Assembly: GCF_003573545.1 (NCBI RefSeq)
Contig: NZ_QWET01000006.1
Coordinates: 186,001 to 250,000, forward strand
Source of the DNA: Mariniphaga sediminis
Lineage (GTDB): Bacteria; Bacteroidota; Bacteroidia; Bacteroidales; Prolixibacteraceae
DNA: 64,000 nucleotides
Reading direction: 5' to 3'
Position numbers and translations under genes: made by a program. Of the stretch, positions 1 to 8,007 are shown in pieces. Within the stretch, counting starts at the first letter, position 1. Each line of letters opens with the position of its first letter. The notes under the pieces were generated by a model. The model saw only the letters and a list, made by a program, of their open reading frames with translations, searched no databases and was not told the DNA's origin.

Positions 1-1
1 G

Positions 2-799
2 GCAAACTATTACGGAGACAGGCTTCACAGCTGGGATGTAGTCAATGAAAGTGCCACCGATTTTGGGTTGGGACGAATGATTCCCGGAGATAAAATTTGC
101 AAAAGCCATTATGGTTTGATGCCGGGAGATTATACGTTTGAGTCATTTAAAACGGCCAATCGTGTTTTCCCCTCCAATGTGCGGATGAATATCAATGATT
201 ATAAAAATGATGCGGACTATACAAACCAGGTGATTGATTTACGTGACCGGGGTTGCAAAATCGATATAATGGGATCGCAGATGCACCTGTTTAACCCGCA
301 GCAATGCCTGGATATTGCCAATGGGAAAGCCATTGAAACTCCGGAAATCGTTTGGAACAAAATGGAAACATTAAGTAAAGCCGGGCTACCAATCCACCTG
401 AGTGAGATTACCATTACTTCGCCCGGGGACGACAAACAGGGTCGTGAAATCCAGGCAGTAATAGCACGAAACCTTTACCGTCTGTGGTTCAGCATTGAAA
501 AAATGATGGGAATTACCTGGTGGAACGTGGTGGACGGATGCGGGGCACCGGGAGAACCCACCATATCCGGTTTATTCACCCGTAATATGGAACCGAAACC
601 ATCCTTTTATGCCTTGAACCAATTAATCAATGAAGAGTGGAAAACCAAACGTGTAATTAAGGTAAGAGAGGATGGAACAGCCACCTTCAGAGGATTTAAA
701 GGTTGGTACATTGTTTGCTGGAAAGACAAATCAGGAAAAATTTATAATACAAAATTTTATTTAAAAAAAGATGGAGATGGTTTTCAGACATTTCAATAG
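2..799 (+). CDS. GH10 endo-beta-1,4-xylanase, C-terminal part (5' end outside window)
   Basis: The open frame runs in from the left edge, so the N-terminus is missing; a TTG at 68 is internal and not the real start. The first visible residues contain WDVVNES, the GH10 motif carrying the acid/base Glu (codon 47-49). LSEITI further on carries the nucleophile Glu (codon 404-406). The Trp-rich stretch TWWNVVDGCGAPGEPTISGLF fits the end of a GH10 barrel. About 265 residues are present, roughly the C-terminal two thirds of a usual GH10 domain, with a short tail after the barrel and no T9SS sorting domain. Expected role: internal cleavage of xylan outside the cytoplasm. It probably ends a xylan locus lying to the left. 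Family is confident; substrate detail is inference. Confidence 0.92.
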   Translation, partial: ANYYGDRLHSWDVVNESATDFGLGRMIPGDKICKSHYGLMPGDYTFESFKTANRVFPSNVRMNINDYKNDADYTNQVIDLRDRGCKIDIMGSQMHLFNPQQCLDIANGKAIETPEIVWNKMETLSKAGLPIHLSEITITSPGDDKQGREIQAVIARNLYRLWFSIEKMMGITWWNVVDGCGAPGEPTISGLFTRNMEPKPSFYALNQLINEEWKTKRVIKVREDGTATFRGFKGWYIVCWKDKSGKIYNTKFYLKKDGDGFQTFQ

Positions 800-1047
800 C
801 TGTAAAATCTTTTTCAAGGCTTGCTAACCGTTGCTTTTAGTGGATTGTTGTTCATTACTCTTGGTCAGAATAGTACACCCAAAATTTTTAACAACCGGAT
901 TTCCGTTTGAAGCGGGCCTGGGAAAATTGAGTTCTGCAAAAAAATGTTAAGAGTGACAAAAAAGGTACATGGGTGAAAATTTGATATTAAATAACTTATT
1001 TTGACTTATGAATTTGATACATTGATAATCGCATAATTAATTGAGTA

Positions 1048-1764
1048 ATGAACGAAAAAGTAAAAGAACTCGCTAAAATGATTGACCATTCAATTCTTCA
1101 TCCCACACTCACCGATGAAGATTTGAAGAGGGAATGCGAAACGGCAAAAAAATACGATGTGGCTTCGGTTTGTGTAAAACCTCATGCTGTAAAACAGGCG
1201 GCTGAGTTGCTGAAAGGAACGGATGTTCTGGTAGGATGTGTGATTGGTTTCCCGGCGGGAAATTCGAAAATCGAAGTAAAGGTTTTTGAGGCGGAGACGG
1301 CATGTCGCGACGGGGCTGTTGAAATCGACATGGTCATCAATATCGGAAAAGCGCTGCAGGGCGACTGGGGTTACATCGAAAAAGAAATCGATGCTGTGAC
1401 GAAGGCTTGCCATAAAAACGGCGCAATTGTGAAAGTAATTTTTGAAACAGACTACGTAACCCGGGAAGCGGATATCGTCAGGTTGTGTGAGATTTGTACG
1501 AAAGCGGGAGGCGATTACGTCAAAACTTCCACAGGGTTTGGTTTTGTTAAAGGCGATGACGGAAAATATACCTATACCGGCGCCACCATTCCAAACCTCG
1601 AATTGATGAAAAAAAGCATCGGGCCAAAAGTCAAAGTCAAAGCAGCCGGCGGCGTCAGAACACTCGACAGGTTACTTGCCGTTCAAAAGGCCGGATGCAC
1701 GCGGTGCGGAGCAACAGCGACAGAAGCTATCATTGAAGAAGCAATTGAAAAGTTTAGAGAATGA
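1048..1764 (+). CDS. deoC: Deoxyribose-phosphate aldolase
   Basis: Cytoplasmic class I aldolase that splits 2-deoxy-D-ribose 5-phosphate into glyceraldehyde 3-phosphate and acetaldehyde in deoxynucleoside breakdown. At 238 residues it has normal family length. The Schiff-base Lys is K159 in YVKTSTGFG; the partner residues are D94 in VEIDMV and K198 in KVKAAGGVR. The frame covers the whole TIM barrel from residue 5 to 236. The start at 1048 gives the expected N-terminus (NEKVKELAKMIDHS). Its stop overlaps the longest possible frame of the next gene, so the two are likely co-transcribed, although a secreted protein is not an obvious partner for a nucleoside enzyme. Confidence 0.96.
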   Translation: MNEKVKELAKMIDHSILHPTLTDEDLKRECETAKKYDVASVCVKPHAVKQAAELLKGTDVLVGCVIGFPAGNSKIEVKVFEAETACRDGAVEIDMVINIGKALQGDWGYIEKEIDAVTKACHKNGAIVKVIFETDYVTREADIVRLCEICTKAGGDYVKTSTGFGFVKGDDGKYTYTGATIPNLELMKKSIGPKVKVKAAGGVRTLDRLLAVQKAGCTRCGATATEAIIEEAIEKFRE

Positions 1765-1805
1765 CAAGTGGCTTTGAGTCAAAAAATTCATTTAATTTTA
1801 ATATC

Positions 1806-2606
1806 ATGTTGAAGACTTTTTTATTAAAAACCATGTTAATTGTTGTTTTTGGTGGATTTGCAATTATCACTGAAGCGCAAAATAATGAACTTGTAACAGA
1901 CGCCGACAGTAAATATTTCCGGTTAGTTCCGGGATCGGAAAATTCGACATTCAACCGGGTGGAACTATTTTCCGATATTGATACAACCTGGGAAAAGTGG
2001 AAAATCAGAGGTTACAACTTTGGGTTTAACCCTAAAGTTACCCCGATGTACACAACCGTGAACGGCATACTGAGTACTCCTTACATGATCCAGGTCAGGG
2101 GAAATGAGAACGAAAGAAATAAAAAGCGTTGGGGATTTCACGTTTTCGAAGGATATGCCAATGACGACATGTCGAGAATAACCATGCTGGTCAATAAACA
2201 TGTGGAAATGGGAAAACCGGTTGCTGAAATGTATTATTACGGAACGGTTTATAACCATTCAGACGATGCGTACAACTGGTTCCGGATTGGTTCGGATGTC
2301 AAACAACACTCTTTCCTTTTCAGCCGTGACAAGGCGGTATTTTATGGTTCTTTAAAGCTTTCCAATGCACTGACTCTGGGGAATATCGGAAAAAATAATC
2401 TCCGAAAAGAAATACCCGAGGGAGACGATGAACAAAATGCAGAAGAAAGCGCTAAACATGTAAATTTCAGAGAATTAAAAAACTCAGGAGACGGCACCAT
2501 TTTTTATGACAGCGACAATCATATTGTTGCCATAAAAATTGAGGGGAAATGGATGAAACTTAAAGTGGAGGAGTTACCCAAAGGTGTTTCGTACGATTTC
2601 GATTAA
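1806..2606 (+). CDS. Secreted protein of unknown function
   Basis: I do not recognise a family. The frame is open from 1761, but the ATG at 1806 is preferred because it starts a clean signal peptide (MLKTFLLKTMLIVVFGGFA, cleavage near ITEAQ). The mature part of about 245 residues is soluble and rich in aromatic and beta-strand-like stretches (MYYYGTVYNHSDDAYNWFRIGSD). The C-terminus (GDGTIFYDSDNHIVAIKIEGKWMKL) resembles the end of a beta-rich repeat or tail-fibre-like structure, but this is only an impression. It begins 41 bp after deoC on the same strand and ends at a strong terminator. No lipobox or T9SS tail is visible; a periplasmic location is likely. Confidence 0.75.
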   Translation: MLKTFLLKTMLIVVFGGFAIITEAQNNELVTDADSKYFRLVPGSENSTFNRVELFSDIDTTWEKWKIRGYNFGFNPKVTPMYTTVNGILSTPYMIQVRGNENERNKKRWGFHVFEGYANDDMSRITMLVNKHVEMGKPVAEMYYYGTVYNHSDDAYNWFRIGSDVKQHSFLFSRDKAVFYGSLKLSNALTLGNIGKNNLRKEIPEGDDEQNAEESAKHVNFRELKNSGDGTIFYDSDNHIVAIKIEGKWMKLKVEELPKGVSYDFD

Positions 2607-2634
2607 AGAATCACCTTTTCGAAACGATAGAAAT

Positions 2635-2670
2635 AAAAAATACCGGAGATTGTAATCTCCGGTATTTTTT
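2635..2670. terminator. Bidirectional intrinsic terminator
   Basis: A perfect inverted repeat: an 11-bp core TACCGGAGATT (2641-2651) pairs with 2654-2664 across a 2-base loop, flanked by six A on the left and six T on the right, so a U-run follows the stem on either strand. It lies between the convergent ends of the secreted protein gene (+) and the DUF5107 gene (-), exactly where a shared terminator is needed. Confidence 0.9.
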
Positions 2671-2696
2671 ATTTACACAGTGTATGGGACTGGGCT

Positions 2697-5600
2697 TTAT
2701 TCCATTTCCAGAACTGCCAAAACCAACGGAAAAGCAGGGTCCTTACTCCATGTTCCTAAAAGCGATCCTTTCGTTTCCTCTTTTATTTTTAACAATATCT
2801 TTTCAGCTTCTTTTTCATCTCCACTGTATTTCGATAAACTCCAGCGTGCAAATAAATTTTGGGGAGCTTTTTCCACCCACTTCATAAGCCATTTTCTCCC
2901 TTCTTTTTCATTACCCGACTCTTTTAACAATACAGCCCCCAAATACATAATCGAATTGAAATGTTCATTATTCCTCGTATATTGAATAACCTTTTGTTTT
3001 AACTCTTCAGCCTTTGCGGTATTCTTCTTTTTCGCCCAATAGATACTTTCAAGATAGTCTGAAATCCTTTCGTCAGCATTATATGGTTTACCTGCCCCCA
3101 GGTTTTCAGGCCAATCTCTTGACTGATTGATAAGCGCTAAAACATCTTTGTTCTTTTTTAATTTCTCTACCGCATCCAGGATACAGGCTTTCCAGTAAGT
3201 ATACCTGCCGGAACTTGCCCCTTCGCTTGGAAGGATTGTCGTATTCTTCAGAAGATCCAAAGCATCTGCATATTTCCCTGCAATTAAAAGGTTTCCGGCA
3301 TATTGATACGACAAAACAAAGTTATCCGGAAATTTTGATGCCCCTTTTTCGATCCATTCAAATGCTTCATCAAAACGAGACTGCTGCTCATAGTAATAAG
3401 ACAACTCCTGATAAGTTCTCCATTCATTTTTATCAAGCTCCCATGCCCTTTTCAGGTCGGCTTCTCCATCATAATCAGGCACATTGGCATTCAGCTTGTC
3501 GCGGGTTAAATAGAAAGCAAAATAATCCGGTTCATCTCCACACTCTGCAAAATATTTTTTTGCCTCATCCACCCTTCCTTTTGACCAGTAAATTAATCCC
3601 AGGTAGTACTTTGTTTTCCAGCTATTATTGTGCATTAAGGCCCATTGTAAAACCTCTGCGGTCTCTTCACGGAACGGATAAACCAACTCCGGCGATGCCA
3701 TAACTGCTTTTTCAAGATACTTGCTGTCTTTTAAAATATAGGCAAGCCAATAATAGATAATGGGTGTAGGTTTCGTTGATTGAAGCATTTGCACCGCTTT
3801 TTCTTCCAGGTTCAGCTGGTAATAGGCAATTGCCTGCTCCAAACAAATTTCAAAAGGCATCTCAAAATGGAGTACTTTCTCAAAAGCATAATTTTTTTCG
3901 AAGCGGGCAAAGGTATTTAAAGGGTCAATCGTTAAAATCTCATTCAGGATTTCCGTTTTATCCTCTTGTTGCCCCATTGCCTCATACACAAGAGCCTTTA
4001 CTTTCAATGCATTAATGTTATTGCGGTTATACTCAAGTGCCTGATTCACATACTTCAGGCTTTTGCTCATGTCGCCACTGGCAAAATATACGGTTGCCAT
4101 TTGTGTTTTGGCTACAGATCGGTATTGCATGGAACGGGCCGCCAGTCCAAATGCTTCAAGTGCATCATATTTTTTCCCCAGCTTTTTACTGACAAGACCA
4201 TAAATGTAATTGGCCCCGGGATCGTATGTATTGTTCGACAAGGCTTTGTAAGCAAAAGCTTCTGCTTCTTCATACAGCATACTTCTGTAGTGCAGGTTTG
4301 CCATTCCGGTTAAGGCACCGGAATGAAACGGATCTTTTTGCAGTACTTCTTCGTACTTCACTTTTGCCCCATTGTAATCCCTTTGTCTTTCCAACTCTAC
4401 CCCAGCCGTAAAAACAGCATCTGTTGATTTCCAATCAAAGTCTTTACTCATTTCTGCGGGCCTGGACAATTTTTGTTCTTTTCTTTCTTTGGTATCATAA
4501 GAAAAGTAATTCCCGATTTCTACCTGAATATCATTGATATTATCCATTTCAAATGATTCCAGGACAACTTCAGTGGGTTTTAAGTTAATTTTTCTTTCTA
4601 CCACCACCTTATCATTCACTTTTACAATAAGATTATCCACTATTTCCTGGTTGGCACAGAACCCCACTTTTACCTCACGTCCGTTTTGTTCCACATTCAA
4701 TGAGCCATATTCATCGGCTTTAACCATTCCCCCAATTTCTTTTACAGGAAACCAAAGTTCAGAAAACTTATGCTCGGTACCTTCATCAAAAAACATATGC
4801 TTATAAGGGGTTAGTGTACTGTGAGCGCCAGCCTGGTTGTACAATAAGCCTGTTTGTATTTCGCTGTACTGAACATTTCCCGGGTCTGTGAGCAGGTCTG
4901 TCCAGATGGCTCCCTGCCTCGATATGGCCCACATCCATATCTTTTTGCCCGGTTTGTCATCGTGTGCCGCCCAATGACCTAACCCAAAATCCTTATTCCT
5001 GAAATAACAGAGAAAATGTTCGGCATACTCTCCCGTTACATGGTAAGATTTGTCCCCTCCGAAATTATTATTTTTATACAGTGAAATATCTACTCCATTT
5101 TCATTTACCGGCCAGGAGAATGCTTCTCCTCCATGTCCGATTTGCCTGGTGCCCGGAAAATGGTACTCAAGGTCGTCAGTAGCATCTACCGATGCAGTCA
5201 TCCAATTATATAAAGAGGTTTTTAGGTCGTAAGGGTTATACCAGATTGCATTTGTTTCAAAGTAGGATCTGTCGGGGTGAAGACGGATTTCTACCCTCCA
5301 TTCCGTGCGCGAAGTCAAATCCGGAGCTCCCACGATACAACTTACGCTGCCGTCTTCATTTTCTTTGAGAATATAATTTACCGGGGAAGCGGTGGACGGG
5401 GCATGCCCGATAGTTCCGAAATTGAACTCTATTCCCCCGGAGGTCCAGGGCCCACGCATGGCAATGTCGCGGAACTTCATCACCTTGTTGTAATATATGA
5501 ACTCCTCCCCTGTCGACTTATCGATTGCCCCCAATACCTTGCCCCCCACTTCCGGCGCAACCAATACTTTGATATAATCGTTTTCCAGGGTAACTATAGT

Positions 5601-5795
5601 CCACTCCTTCTCCTTGGGAGTGTTGGTAAAACCATCGAACCGAAAATACGGGTAAACCTTATTAACCCTTGCCACCGGGCTGGGATCGCTAAAGCCGTAA
5701 GTTCGGAACAACTCTTTACTTTCTTTTATAACCGCCTTTTGGCCAAACAACACATGGCCTGCTAATAACAGGACTACTAATGCAAACAATCTCAT
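2697..5795 (-). CDS. Secreted DUF5107 domain protein with C-terminal TPR repeats
   Basis: The frame is open to 5897, but the Met at 5795 starts a good signal peptide (MRLFALVVLLLAGHVLFGQ), giving 1032 residues. Residues about 40-345 match the DUF5107 type: an aldose-epimerase/galactose-mutarotase-like beta-sandwich with VLVAPEVGGKVLGAIDK, GPWTSGGIEFNFGTIGHAP and EFHFPGT-like segments. From about residue 475 to the end there are many TPR-like helix pairs (for example GALTGMANLHYRSMLYEEAEAF and NALKVKALVYEAMGQ). DUF5107-TPR proteins are common in gut and marine Bacteroidota and are thought to act in carbohydrate handling; no catalytic role is established. It is transcribed away from the membrane regulator at 5900, which may control it. 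Confidence 0.88.
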   Translation of the reverse strand: MRLFALVVLLLAGHVLFGQKAVIKESKELFRTYGFSDPSPVARVNKVYPYFRFDGFTNTPKEKEWTIVTLENDYIKVLVAPEVGGKVLGAIDKSTGEEFIYYNKVMKFRDIAMRGPWTSGGIEFNFGTIGHAPSTASPVNYILKENEDGSVSCIVGAPDLTSRTEWRVEIRLHPDRSYFETNAIWYNPYDLKTSLYNWMTASVDATDDLEYHFPGTRQIGHGGEAFSWPVNENGVDISLYKNNNFGGDKSYHVTGEYAEHFLCYFRNKDFGLGHWAAHDDKPGKKIWMWAISRQGAIWTDLLTDPGNVQYSEIQTGLLYNQAGAHSTLTPYKHMFFDEGTEHKFSELWFPVKEIGGMVKADEYGSLNVEQNGREVKVGFCANQEIVDNLIVKVNDKVVVERKINLKPTEVVLESFEMDNINDIQVEIGNYFSYDTKERKEQKLSRPAEMSKDFDWKSTDAVFTAGVELERQRDYNGAKVKYEEVLQKDPFHSGALTGMANLHYRSMLYEEAEAFAYKALSNNTYDPGANYIYGLVSKKLGKKYDALEAFGLAARSMQYRSVAKTQMATVYFASGDMSKSLKYVNQALEYNRNNINALKVKALVYEAMGQQEDKTEILNEILTIDPLNTFARFEKNYAFEKVLHFEMPFEICLEQAIAYYQLNLEEKAVQMLQSTKPTPIIYYWLAYILKDSKYLEKAVMASPELVYPFREETAEVLQWALMHNNSWKTKYYLGLIYWSKGRVDEAKKYFAECGDEPDYFAFYLTRDKLNANVPDYDGEADLKRAWELDKNEWRTYQELSYYYEQQSRFDEAFEWIEKGASKFPDNFVLSYQYAGNLLIAGKYADALDLLKNTTILPSEGASSGRYTYWKACILDAVEKLKKNKDVLALINQSRDWPENLGAGKPYNADERISDYLESIYWAKKKNTAKAEELKQKVIQYTRNNEHFNSIMYLGAVLLKESGNEKEGRKWLMKWVEKAPQNLFARWSLSKYSGDEKEAEKILLKIKEETKGSLLGTWSKDPAFPLVLAVLEME

Positions 5796-5859
5796 AATAC
5801 AATATTTTCTTTCTGTTTGATTTGATTTTAATTGTTCTCTAAAGCTATGGTTATTTTTA

Positions 5860-5894
5860 TATTTTTGAGTGTCAAAATTTTTGCAAAATTTTTG
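5860..5894 (+). promoter_or_regulatory. Likely promoter with tandem CAAAATTTTTG repeat before the 5900 gene
   Basis: TATTTTTG at 5860-5867 fits the Bacteroidota -7 element TAnnTTTG. Directly after it, the 11-mer CAAAATTTTTG occurs twice head to tail (5873-5883 and 5884-5894), followed by CAAA and the ATG at 5900. Each copy is nearly palindromic. Position over the expected transcription start and leader suggests an operator, possibly for the regulator encoded downstream; the repeat is seen, the role is inferred. The divergent DUF5107 gene starts only about 100 bp away, so both genes could be affected. Confidence 0.45.
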
Positions 5895-5899
5895 CAAAC

Positions 5900-7174
5900 A
5901 TGGATGAAGTCCGCTTAATTAAAATATGCCTGCAATTAGTTACTCAGAAGCTGGAATGGAGAGTCAGCAATGAGTGGACAGATTTCGATTATAAAAAATT
6001 AAGACAACTTATTTTTGATGCTTCAGGAATAAACATAAGCACCCATACGCTCAAACGACTTTTTGGAAAAATCCAGTATAAAAAAGAATACAACCCTCAA
6101 CTCGCTACTAAAAATGCTCTTTCAATTTTTATCGGATATAAAAACTGGGAAGATTTTTCCAAAGCTCATCATAATCTGAACAGAGAGTCGGCACCAAAAG
6201 AAAAGAAAAAATTACCCGGAAAAAAACTCCTGATTTTTGGGTCAATAGGGATTCTCTTCATTCTTGTTGGGAGTTTAGTTACTGTCTACCGTCAACACAT
6301 TAAATCCAACAAGAAATACAATTTTACTTTTTATACTGAAAAAAAAGCGGAAAGCATACCCTTTACTATTCCCTATCATTATGATATCAGTAAACTTAAA
6401 ACAGATAAAGTATTTCTGGATTTTGGGTACAGCATACTATCTGATAAACAACGGTTTTCTCTTGATAAAACAAGAAACAACTTCAACCATTGTTTTCAAA
6501 TACCCGGTTGGTACAAAGTAAGCCTCATTGCTGACGAGGATACCCTGAAGTCCATCTATACCCACGTTCTTTCAGATGATTGGGTGACATACATTACAGA
6601 CAACGTTAATCCGAACCCCTGGCTGGATAATATGCTAACAGACAATAAACAAAATGGATTTCTGCGGATAACTCCACGGCAGGCTTTTACCTGTGGAATA
6701 GATACCACCTCAACCTACCGTGTAACCCACATGCTGATCAAAGAATTTGAAATTCCGGCTGATGAGCTGACCTTTGAGGTTCGTTTCCGGAATTCATCTG
6801 AAGATGGAGGACTTACATGCTACGATTCCCAGTTTGAATTAATTGGAGAAAACAAAAGGGCTACCATTACTTTTGTAGAAGAAGGATGCTACCGTTACGC
6901 TAATTTTGTATTCAGCGATGTAAAAAAGATGGGGGAATATGATGACCTGTCCGCTTTCAGCCAGGAAATCACTCAATGGAGCACCCTGAAAATAAAGGTT
7001 GCCGATATGAACTCAGAAATTCTTTTTAATGATAAAACAATATACCATTGTCAGTACAACACCCCCCTTGGAAACCTGAAAGGCATTCTGCTCATGTTCA
7101 AAGGAAGCGGAACAGTAGATTACGTTCGTTTGTACAACAGGAATAACGAATTGGTCTATTCGGATGATTTTTAG
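5900..7174 (+). CDS. Membrane-anchored putative regulator/sensor with extracytoplasmic LamG-like domain
   Basis: 424 residues in three parts. Residues 1-90 form a helical domain with ISTHTLKRLFG and YNPQLATKNALSIFIGYKNWEDF, a pattern repeatedly seen at the N-terminus of Bacteroidota proteins and resembling a helix-turn-helix; DNA binding is inferred. A charged linker (KEKKKLPGKK) leads to a single transmembrane helix at about 109-130. The rest is outside the membrane and ends in a beta-sandwich like those of LamG or DUF1080 proteins (WSTLKIKVADMNSEILFNDKTIY, GTVDYVRLYNRNNELVYSDDF). This reads as a one-component transmembrane regulator that would sense a glycan or cell-envelope ligand. It is the only + strand gene between 2.7 and 64 kb and is divergent from the DUF5107 gene. 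Confidence 0.7.
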   Translation: MDEVRLIKICLQLVTQKLEWRVSNEWTDFDYKKLRQLIFDASGINISTHTLKRLFGKIQYKKEYNPQLATKNALSIFIGYKNWEDFSKAHHNLNRESAPKEKKKLPGKKLLIFGSIGILFILVGSLVTVYRQHIKSNKKYNFTFYTEKKAESIPFTIPYHYDISKLKTDKVFLDFGYSILSDKQRFSLDKTRNNFNHCFQIPGWYKVSLIADEDTLKSIYTHVLSDDWVTYITDNVNPNPWLDNMLTDNKQNGFLRITPRQAFTCGIDTTSTYRVTHMLIKEFEIPADELTFEVRFRNSSEDGGLTCYDSQFELIGENKRATITFVEEGCYRYANFVFSDVKKMGEYDDLSAFSQEITQWSTLKIKVADMNSEILFNDKTIYHCQYNTPLGNLKGILLMFKGSGTVDYVRLYNRNNELVYSDDF

Positions 7175-7243
7175 AGTGAACTTATTGGATTCTCAATAAA
7201 GTTATCAGTTTACATGTTTTTGTCACCTCTATTCATGACCCTT

Positions 7244-7338
7244 CTTGCTTTAACCACTGAGGGCGCAGAGAAGACACAGAGAGCCGCAAAGGTTCTATTG
7301 CCAACCCAAATATTTTTTTGGATTGAACATTGAATATT
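7244..7338. repeat. Dispersed intergenic repeat, copy 1
   Basis: Begins CTTGCTTTAACCACTGAGG and ends near GAACATTGAATATT. It matches the copy at 7470-7565 over about 95 bp with a handful of substitutions and a 1-base length change. It contains the GCAGAGAAGACACAGAGAG-type phrase that recurs in intergenic DNA of many environmental bacteria. It has no coding capacity. Confidence 0.85.
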
Positions 7339-7469
7339 CTTGAAGAGAAACAAATTTTCAATAATCAGTAAAGGAACTCATTACGTATTTGGAAATTGAG
7401 TGTCGGGTATTCTGCATTGGCTATTTCCAAAACGCAAAGCAATATTTTAATCCTGTCTTCATGGCTTTC

Positions 7470-7565
7470 CTTGCTTTAACCACAGAGGACGCAGAGAAGA
7501 CACAGAGAGCCGCAAAGTTTCGATTGCCAACCCAAATGTTTCTTTTGGATTGAACATTGAATATT
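7470..7565. repeat. Dispersed intergenic repeat, copy 2
   Basis: Direct repeat of 7244-7338, offset 226-227 bp. It has the same order of phrases: CTTGCTTTAACCAC, GCAGAGAAGACACAGAGAG, CCGCAAAG, GATTGCCAACCCAAAT, TTTTGGATTGAACATTGAATATT. The pair implies a local duplication or two insertions of the same element. Confidence 0.85.
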
Positions 7566-7655
7566 TTTAACACCGAACCCTTAATCAAGTGAGTACTGAA
7601 AAAAACTACACCGAAAACAAAGCAACAATCAGGATGATGTGGCTTAACAGGTACA

Positions 7656-7874
7656 TCCTGCATCCTGTTGGGGCGTCCTGCAAGCATGTAGGGCGCCCTG
7701 CTTATTTTTACCCTGCCCTGCATGGATTTTATGCTTTCCTGCGCAGCAGTATTACAAAATATAAAAGCAGGAAGGGTGAAAAGGCCGCAGGAACAACCCA
7801 AAACGCTGCAGGATCAAAAAAAAGGCCGCAGGAAATGCACAAAGTGACGCAGGATGGGTAATGAAGTTGCAGGA
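7656..7874. repeat. Phased inverted array of TCCTGC / GCAGGA hexamers
   Basis: Left half: (T/C)CCTGC starts at 7656, 7676, 7696, 7716 and 7737. Right half: GCAGGA starts at 7767, 7787, 7808, 7828, 7849 and 7869. Steps are 20 or 21 bp throughout (mean about 20.4, two helical turns), except 30 bp across the centre. The halves are mirror images about position 7754.5, so each left hexamer has a reverse-complement partner at the same distance. The 14-15 bp spacers are not conserved between units but several on the right carry A-runs. A 20/21 alternation is not a codon period. A one-sided protein-binding array or a nested weak cruciform are both possible; I know no named element of this form. Confidence 0.85.
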
Positions 7875-8007
7875 TACAGTTTTTAAACGATTTACCATGC
7901 TGACACCAACAGAATATAGATCGAATACTTCGTCTACGGGTAACAATATTTAAAATATTAAAAGCAGTACCCCTCTTTATCACAGTTAAAAAAGGAACTA
8001 ACTCCCT

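Larger units (their letters stand above)
7175..8007. other. Non-coding island with repeats
   Basis: No convincing gene lies here. Frames of 84-126 codons exist on both strands, but they cut across the repeats, have Cys- and Arg-rich low-quality translations and resemble nothing. The island holds two copies of a ~95-bp repeat (7244, 7470) and the phased TCCTGC/GCAGGA array (7656-7874), annotated separately. The last ~130 bp before the symporter stop codon show nothing further. Confidence 0.7.

Noticed and set aside
68-799. TTG at 68 as the start of a 243-residue protein
   Set aside because: The frame is open to the window edge and encodes the GH10 acid/base motif WDVVNES before this point, so the TTG is internal.
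3215-3703. 162-codon + strand frame opposite the DUF5107-TPR gene (and another at 5277-5765)
   Set aside because: Both are antisense to a well-supported protein, with His/Pro/Ser-rich composition typical of shadows.
5796-5897. N-terminal extension of the DUF5107 protein to 5897
   Set aside because: The 34 extra residues are polar, run almost to the divergent start, and hide the signal peptide that begins at 5795.
7421-7801. 126-codon frame on the - strand (and a 90-codon + frame at 7589-7861) in the repeat island
   Set aside because: Both run through the dispersed repeat or the phased array, have Cys/Arg/Ser-rich translations without domain-like pattern, and lack start signals. The array period of 20/21 bp does not fit coding.
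7656-7874. Phased hexamers as a CRISPR array
   Set aside because: The repeated unit is only 6 bp, spacers are 14-15 bp, the orientation flips at the centre, and no cas gene is in the window.
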